Positions 14,480 to 17,689 of a stretch of 17,689 bases of DNA are shown in pieces (positions within the stretch are counted from its first letter, which is position 1; every line of letters starts with the position of its first letter). A program made the position numbers and the translations under genes. This stretch comes from an uncultured Eggerthella sp. (lineage in GTDB: Bacteria; Actinomycetota; Coriobacteriia; Coriobacteriales; Eggerthellaceae), in NCBI GenBank assembly GCA_902464295.1, contig CABQIW010000038.1:1-17689 (forward strand). The letters run 5' to 3'. The notes under the pieces are model-generated. The model was not told the origin of the DNA. It made no database searches and worked only from the letters and a program-made list of their open reading frames with translations.

Positions 14480-15082
14480 TTATTTAAGATTGTCGATGAT
14501 CTGCTGACTGCGACGTTTGAGCGCACCTTTGGATTTTTCCGCATCGAACGCCATACGCTCTTTCAGTCCCTCTTTTACACTTGGGGCGATCTTGCCCTCG
14601 GAAAAGCCGATGAGTGCGATGAGCATATCCTGATATTCATAATCGCCGTGGTAGCACTGAATAGCCTCGTCGAGCAGCGGCCAAACCTTTTCAGAACGCA
14701 TAGCGGTAGTTGCCCCTAGTTTGCACAAGAAACGAAGCGCAGCCAAACGAACGAAGCCGTTCTCTTCATCGAACAGAGCGGTTTCAGCATCGACAAGCGC
14801 TTTATCGCAGCTCTTCGAGGCGAGCGGAACAAGAGTGGTGAGCACTTCGAGGCTTTCCCAACGCGTCTGAGCCTCTGGTCGCTTGAGCGCATCGATAAAA
14901 TCGTCGATATAGGGGACCAGGATCTCGGGATCCACTTTTGCGATCTGCGCGAACACCGCTGCTGCGTCTTGGCGCGCGCGGCGCGAAGAGCCAGACAGAT
15001 CACGGGCGAGCTCTTCTCTCATCTTCTCTGAACCGATCGCTTGTTGGGCAGTCTCTTTAATTGATTCGGTCTTTTCGCTCAC
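14480..15082 (-). CDS. HEAT/ARM-repeat-like helical protein
   Basis: A 200-residue, apparently all-helical, soluble protein. Repeating segments such as SRRARQDAAAVFAQIAKVDP, TRWESLEVLTTLVPLASK and GFVRLAALRFLCKLGATT look like three or four HEAT/ARM-type helical hairpins, a scaffold for protein binding. No catalytic motif is visible. The N-terminus (1-25) is charged and probably flexible; the C-terminus is basic (ALKRRSQQI). The start is GTG 15082, with GGGAG a few bases upstream. It is the first gene of the operon with IDH and aconitase, 12 bases before the IDH start, so a link to those enzymes or to the Fe-S proteins is possible but unproven. Function unknown. Confidence 0.75.
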   Translation of the reverse strand: MSEKTESIKETAQQAIGSEKMREELARDLSGSSRRARQDAAAVFAQIAKVDPEILVPYIDDFIDALKRPEAQTRWESLEVLTTLVPLASKSCDKALVDAETALFDEENGFVRLAALRFLCKLGATTAMRSEKVWPLLDEAIQCYHGDYEYQDMLIALIGFSEGKIAPSVKEGLKERMAFDAEKSKGALKRRSQQIIDNLK

Positions 15083-15148
15083 GCGTTTCTCCCTACTATT
15101 TCAATCTTTACCTAGTTATCCCATCGTGGAGACAACTGCAACTTATTC

Positions 15149-15177
15149 ATTATACCCCTGTTTATCCCGCAAAATGA
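15149..15177 (-). promoter_or_regulatory. Possible promoter of the HEAT-IDH-acnA operon
   Basis: A perfect TATAAT (minus strand, 15149-15154) lies about 67 bases before the GTG at 15082. The hexamer 17 bp upstream is TCATTT (15172-15177), a poor -35 that falls in the T-tract of the rplA terminator. This is the only visible promoter candidate between rplA and the operon. Confidence 0.45.
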
Positions 15178-15202
15178 AAAGCCCCCGCGTTGCGGGGGCT
15201 TT
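15171..15202 (-). terminator. Intrinsic terminator of secE-nusG-rplK-rplA
   Basis: On the minus strand AAAGCCCCCGC and GCGGGGGCTTT form an 11-bp perfect stem (15192-15202 with 15178-15188) around a three-base loop, then TTCATTTT. It lies 22 bases after the rplA stop, and ends the ribosomal transcript before the metabolic operon. Confidence 0.93.
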
Positions 15203-15224
15203 AAGCGTCAGTATGGTAATGAGA

Positions 15225-15926
15225 CTATTCAGCAGGAGTCGTGTAGGCACGATTGACTGCACTGTCGACCGGAACACCCGGGCCCATAGTGGAAGAAACC
15301 GTGATGGACTTCACATAGCGACCCTTAGCTGCTGCAGGCTTCATACGAAGGATCTCATCGTAAACAACACCGTAGTTCTCAGCGAGCTGTTCAGGGGTGA
15401 AGCTCACCTTGCCGAGAACAACATGGCAGATGCCATAACGATCGGCGCGATACTCAACGCGACCACCCTTGAGCTCCTTGACCGCCTTTGCAACATCGGG
15501 CGTAACCGTGCCGAGCTTAGGGTTCGGCATAAGACCGCGCGTACCGAGAATACGACCGAGACGACCAACCTTAGCCATCATTTCCGGCGTAGCAACCGTT
15601 GCGTCGAAATCGATCTTGCCGCCCTGGATGTCGGCGATCAAGTCATCGGAGCCGACGATATCAGCGCCAGCTTCTTCTGCTGCACGAGCAGCGTCGCCCT
15701 CAGCGAAGACCGCAACGCGAACCGTCTTACCAGAGCCGTTAGGAAGGCTCACGGTGCCGCGAAGCTGCTGATCTGCCTGGCGCGTGTCGAGGTTCAGACG
15801 GATGTCTACATCGACCGTCTCGTCGAAGTTCGCAAACGCGATATCCTTCACGAGCGCCATAGCCTCAAGCGGAGCATAGAGCTCTTCGGTCACCTGAGCT
15901 TCAGCTGCAGCATATTTCTTACCCAT
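15225..15926 (-). CDS. rplA: 50S ribosomal protein L1
   Basis: A 233-residue protein of the L1 stalk, which binds 23S rRNA and moves deacylated tRNA out of the E site. The family signature GRLGRILGTRGLMPNPKLGT is intact, preceded by DFDATVATPEMM. The N-terminal VDIRLNLDTRQADQQLRGTV and C-terminal YVKSITVSSTMGPGV are also typical. AAGGAAAG before ATG 15926 supports the start. It follows rplK by 79 bases; the gap has a small hairpin (GCAGTG/CACTGC) but no T-tract, so they are probably co-transcribed. In many bacteria L1 represses its own rplKA mRNA. I could not identify a clear L1-binding motif here. Confidence 0.98.
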   Translation of the reverse strand: MGKKYAAAEAQVTEELYAPLEAMALVKDIAFANFDETVDVDIRLNLDTRQADQQLRGTVSLPNGSGKTVRVAVFAEGDAARAAEEAGADIVGSDDLIADIQGGKIDFDATVATPEMMAKVGRLGRILGTRGLMPNPKLGTVTPDVAKAVKELKGGRVEYRADRYGICHVVLGKVSFTPEQLAENYGVVYDEILRMKPAAAKGRYVKSITVSSTMGPGVPVDSAVNRAYTTPAE

Positions 15927-16005
15927 AGTTCTTTCCTTTCGTGGTCATAGCGAGATTTCTCTGCCACATTGAGCAGTGCTTCAAACACTGCAGGTCAATA
16001 ACTGA

Positions 16006-16512
16006 TTATGCCTCGGGAGAAGCACCTTCGCCGTCGAGGATGGCCTTAAGACGACGCGTGATGACGTATTCCTTCTTCGGCTCACGGCCCTCGATGTTCA
16101 CGCCCATGGAACGAGCAGTACCAGCGATGATCTCCATCGCGGCTTCGATATCGTTCGCATTGAGGTCGGGCATCTTGATCTCAGCGATCTCACGCAGCTG
16201 ATCGAGCGAAAGCTCGCCGACCTTGCGGATCTGAGGAATGCCAGAACCGCTCTTGATGCCGAGCTTTTCCTTGATAAGGAAAGCAGCCGGAGGGGTCTTG
16301 CAGACGAAATCGAAGGTCTTATCTTCATAGATGGTGATCTCAACAGGGATGATCGTGCCAGCCTGATCCTGCGTTGCCGCATTGAAAGCCTGGCAGAACT
16401 GCATGATGTTAACACCCTGGGCACCCAATGCAGGACCGACCGGAGGTGCAGGATTTGCGCCACCAGCAGGAATCTGGAGCTTAACGAAGCCCGTTACATT
16501 TTTAGCAGCCAC
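16006..16512 (-). CDS. rplK: 50S ribosomal protein L11
   Basis: A 168-residue protein of the GTPase-associated centre that binds 23S rRNA near the L10-L12 stalk. It has the N-terminal proline-rich domain (LQIPAGGANPAPPVGPALG) and the C-terminal rRNA-binding domain, ending in GTARSMGVNIEG, where most L11 proteins stop at about 141-143 residues. Here about 25 more residues follow (REPKKEYVITRRLKAI...), with a basic then acidic character. The start is GTG 16512 with AAAGGA eight bases upstream. It lies 118 bases after nusG, a gap with no clear promoter or terminator. Confidence 0.97.
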   Translation of the reverse strand: MAAKNVTGFVKLQIPAGGANPAPPVGPALGAQGVNIMQFCQAFNAATQDQAGTIIPVEITIYEDKTFDFVCKTPPAAFLIKEKLGIKSGSGIPQIRKVGELSLDQLREIAEIKMPDLNANDIEAAMEIIAGTARSMGVNIEGREPKKEYVITRRLKAILDGEGASPEA

Positions 16513-16630
16513 TTCAGTGTTCCTTTCAACTGAATAGTTTCATTTCCATATATGACAAAGCGTATCAATGAGAAGCCCCGTCCACACACGAGCATATCTA
16601 CGCGTTGTTAACAAGATTGCATTGTAGAGG

Positions 16631-17161
16631 TTAGATGCGAGCCACCTGATCGAAAGACAGCTCAACGGGGGTTTCGCGACCGAAGATGGTAACGAGAACC
16701 TTGACCTTGCCCGATTCGGGCGATACCTCAGCAACGACTCCATCGAATTCTGCAAGTGCACCTGAGACAACTTTAACTGCCTGGCCCACTTCAAGTGACG
16801 TGGAGGTTTTCTTCGGCGCTTCACGGCTCGTGCGATTCATGATCTTGTTATATTCCTCGCGCGTGAGCGGTTCTGGATTTCCTTGGCTGCCTACGAAACC
16901 GGTGACACCAGGGGTATTACGAACCGCAGCCCAGCTACGATCATCAAGATCCATACGAACCAAAACGTATCCGGGAAGCACTTTCTTTTCAGTTTCCACC
17001 CTGCGGCCACCTTCTTTGATCTCGGTGACAGATTCGGTGGGGATTTCGATAGCGAAGACGCGATCTTCAAGACCAAGGCTTTCGATACGGGTCTCGAGAC
17101 TCTTCTTCACTTTGTTCTCATAGCCTGAATAGGTGTGCAAGACGTACCATTTTTTGCTCAT
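16631..17161 (-). CDS. nusG: Transcription termination/antitermination factor NusG
   Basis: A 176-residue factor that binds RNA polymerase and links it to Rho or the ribosome. The N-terminal NGN domain begins KKWYVLHTYSGYENKVKKSL and includes LPGYVLVRMDL and TPGVTGFVG. The C-terminal KOW domain (about 123-176) contains VGQAVKVVSGALAEFDGVV and ends FDQVARI. It starts three bases after the secE stop, and its ribosome-binding site (GGGAG) lies inside the end of secE, so translation is probably coupled. Confidence 0.98.
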   Translation of the reverse strand: MSKKWYVLHTYSGYENKVKKSLETRIESLGLEDRVFAIEIPTESVTEIKEGGRRVETEKKVLPGYVLVRMDLDDRSWAAVRNTPGVTGFVGSQGNPEPLTREEYNKIMNRTSREAPKKTSTSLEVGQAVKVVSGALAEFDGVVAEVSPESGKVKVLVTIFGRETPVELSFDQVARI

Positions 17162-17164
17162 AAC

Positions 17165-17569
17165 CTATGCTCCCAAACTAGAGATAGCGAACAGAAGCGG
17201 TGTGACGATCCAGTCATCCAAAATAAGGGTGAAGATACCGAAGAAGATAAGCGCGACGATGACCACGCCCGTCCACTGGATAACATCCTGTCGACTTGGC
17301 CAAGTAACACGACGCATCTCTGCACGGACATCGAAGAAGAACTGGAAGCGGCGCTTCTTCGGCTTAGCCTCTTCCTGCTTGATCTGATAATCCTGCAGCG
17401 ATTCCTGCTTTTCTTTTTCCTGCTTCTTAGCTTCTTTCTTCGCAAGGAAGCCCTTCTTCTTGGGCTCCTCTTCAACAGCAACTACGACTTCACCACGCTC
17501 TTGCGCGGCTTTCTTTGCTGCCTTCTTAGCAGAAGCTTTCGCCCTTTGTGTTTTTGACTTTTTTGCCAT
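17165..17569 (-). CDS. secE: Preprotein translocase subunit SecE
   Basis: A 134-residue inner-membrane subunit that clamps the two halves of SecY. The conserved core is at the C-terminus: RAEMRRVTWPSRQDVIQWT (amphipathic helix) followed by a single membrane segment VVIVALIFFGIFTLIL. The first 75 or so residues are a highly charged Lys/Ala/Glu extension, much longer than in minimal SecE proteins (about 60 residues). ATG 17569 is preferred to an upstream in-frame ATG at 17614: AGGA lies at normal distance before 17569, the Lys-rich extension starts there, and the extra 15 residues run towards the tRNA hairpin. It lies between tRNA-Trp and nusG, the common bacterial order. Confidence 0.95.
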   Translation of the reverse strand: MAKKSKTQRAKASAKKAAKKAAQERGEVVVAVEEEPKKKGFLAKKEAKKQEKEKQESLQDYQIKQEEAKPKKRRFQFFFDVRAEMRRVTWPSRQDVIQWTGVVIVALIFFGIFTLILDDWIVTPLLFAISSLGA

Positions 17570-17612
17570 ACAACTTCCTGATCTGGAAATCCAACAGTCT
17601 ATAACGCCAAAC

Positions 17613-17633
17613 AAGCAGCTTATTAAGCTGCTT
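17613..17633 (-). other. Hairpin between tRNA-Trp and secE
   Basis: AAGCAGCTT (17613-17621) and AAGCTGCTT (17625-17633) form a perfect 9-bp stem with a three-base loop, 13 bases after the tRNA 3' end. It is followed by GTTTGG on the minus strand, a poor T-tract. It could be a weak terminator or a processing signal separating tRNA from the secE message. Confidence 0.55.
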
Positions 17634-17645
17634 ATTAGAACAAGC

Positions 17646-17689
17646 TGGCAGGCCAGGAGGGACTCGAACCCCCAACATGCGGTTTTGGA
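17646..17689 (-). tRNA. tRNA-Trp (CCA anticodon), 3' part, cut by the window edge
   Basis: The minus strand reads TCCAAAACCGC (anticodon loop with CCA), a short variable loop, the T-arm GGGGGTTCGAGTCCCTC, acceptor strand CTGGCCT, discriminator G and an encoded CCA end at 17646-17648. The anticodon CCA identifies tryptophan. The 5' half (acceptor, D-arm) lies beyond 17689. A tRNA-Trp gene just before secE is a common bacterial arrangement. Confidence 0.95.

Noticed and set aside
13625..14719. 364-codon plus-strand ORF over IDH and the HEAT-like gene
   Set aside because: It overlaps two minus-strand genes, one with clear enzyme motifs. There is no ribosome-binding site and no plausible domain; it is a shadow of codon bias.
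15126..15950. 274-codon plus-strand ORF over rplA
   Set aside because: It is antisense to an unmistakable ribosomal protein gene and runs through the rplA terminator; not coding.
16513..16630. L1-binding leader ahead of rplK
   Set aside because: Expected from other bacteria, but I could not find a convincing L1-site fold or a clear promoter in these 118 bases.

Overview
The window looks like chromosomal DNA of an anaerobic, fairly high-GC actinobacterium, most likely in class Coriobacteriia (Eggerthella/Slackia-type). This rests on the style of the proteins: a FabK-like reductase, 2-hydroxyacyl-CoA dehydratase/activase proteins, a NAD-type isocitrate dehydrogenase, and GATC/GCG-rich codon use. 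No single marker proves it. I see no prophage, IS element, CRISPR array or integrase; almost everything is housekeeping or metabolic DNA.

Layout. Positions 1-468 are non-coding apart from a leftward promoter at the edge and a possible gene remnant. Four genes then run rightwards: a FabK/nitronate-monooxygenase family flavoenzyme (469-1407, with terminator), a beta-carbonic anhydrase (1536-2111, with terminator) preceded by a perfect 19-bp tandem repeat, and a probable pair made of an ArsB/NhaD-type ion transporter (2379-3659) and a Rossmann/DUF2520 protein (3680-4495). A strong hairpin terminator at 4575-4600 separates them from the rest, all of which runs leftwards.

Read in its own direction, the minus strand starts with the 3' half of tRNA-Trp at the right edge, then secE-nusG-rplK-rplA, closed by a GC-rich terminator. 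A second unit follows: a HEAT-repeat-like protein, NAD-isocitrate dehydrogenase, aconitase AcnA, a 2-hydroxyacyl-CoA dehydratase-type Fe-S protein, a dehydratase-domain/activase fusion, and a large membrane protein of unknown function. Gaps in this unit are short (12, 72, 9, -4 and 12 nt), so it reads as one operon. Then come a promoter, an L10 leader RNA with a built-in attenuator, rplJ and rplL.

The main point of interest is architectural. The usual secE-nusG-rplK-rplA-rplJ-rplL-rpoBC string is split by about 9 kb of metabolic operon between rplA and rplJ, and rplL is followed by a terminator and a convergent gene instead of rpoB. The inserted operon joins the citrate-to-2-oxoglutarate steps (AcnA, NAD-IDH) to an ATP-driven, low-potential electron-transfer module of the HgdC/HgdB type whose substrate is unknown. 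That module and the adjacent unknown membrane protein are the best candidates here for undescribed biology. Other points worth checking are the L10 attenuator with two mutually exclusive pairings, a nearly identical 14-15-bp element at two promoters, and an aconitase with an altered first cluster-cysteine motif.
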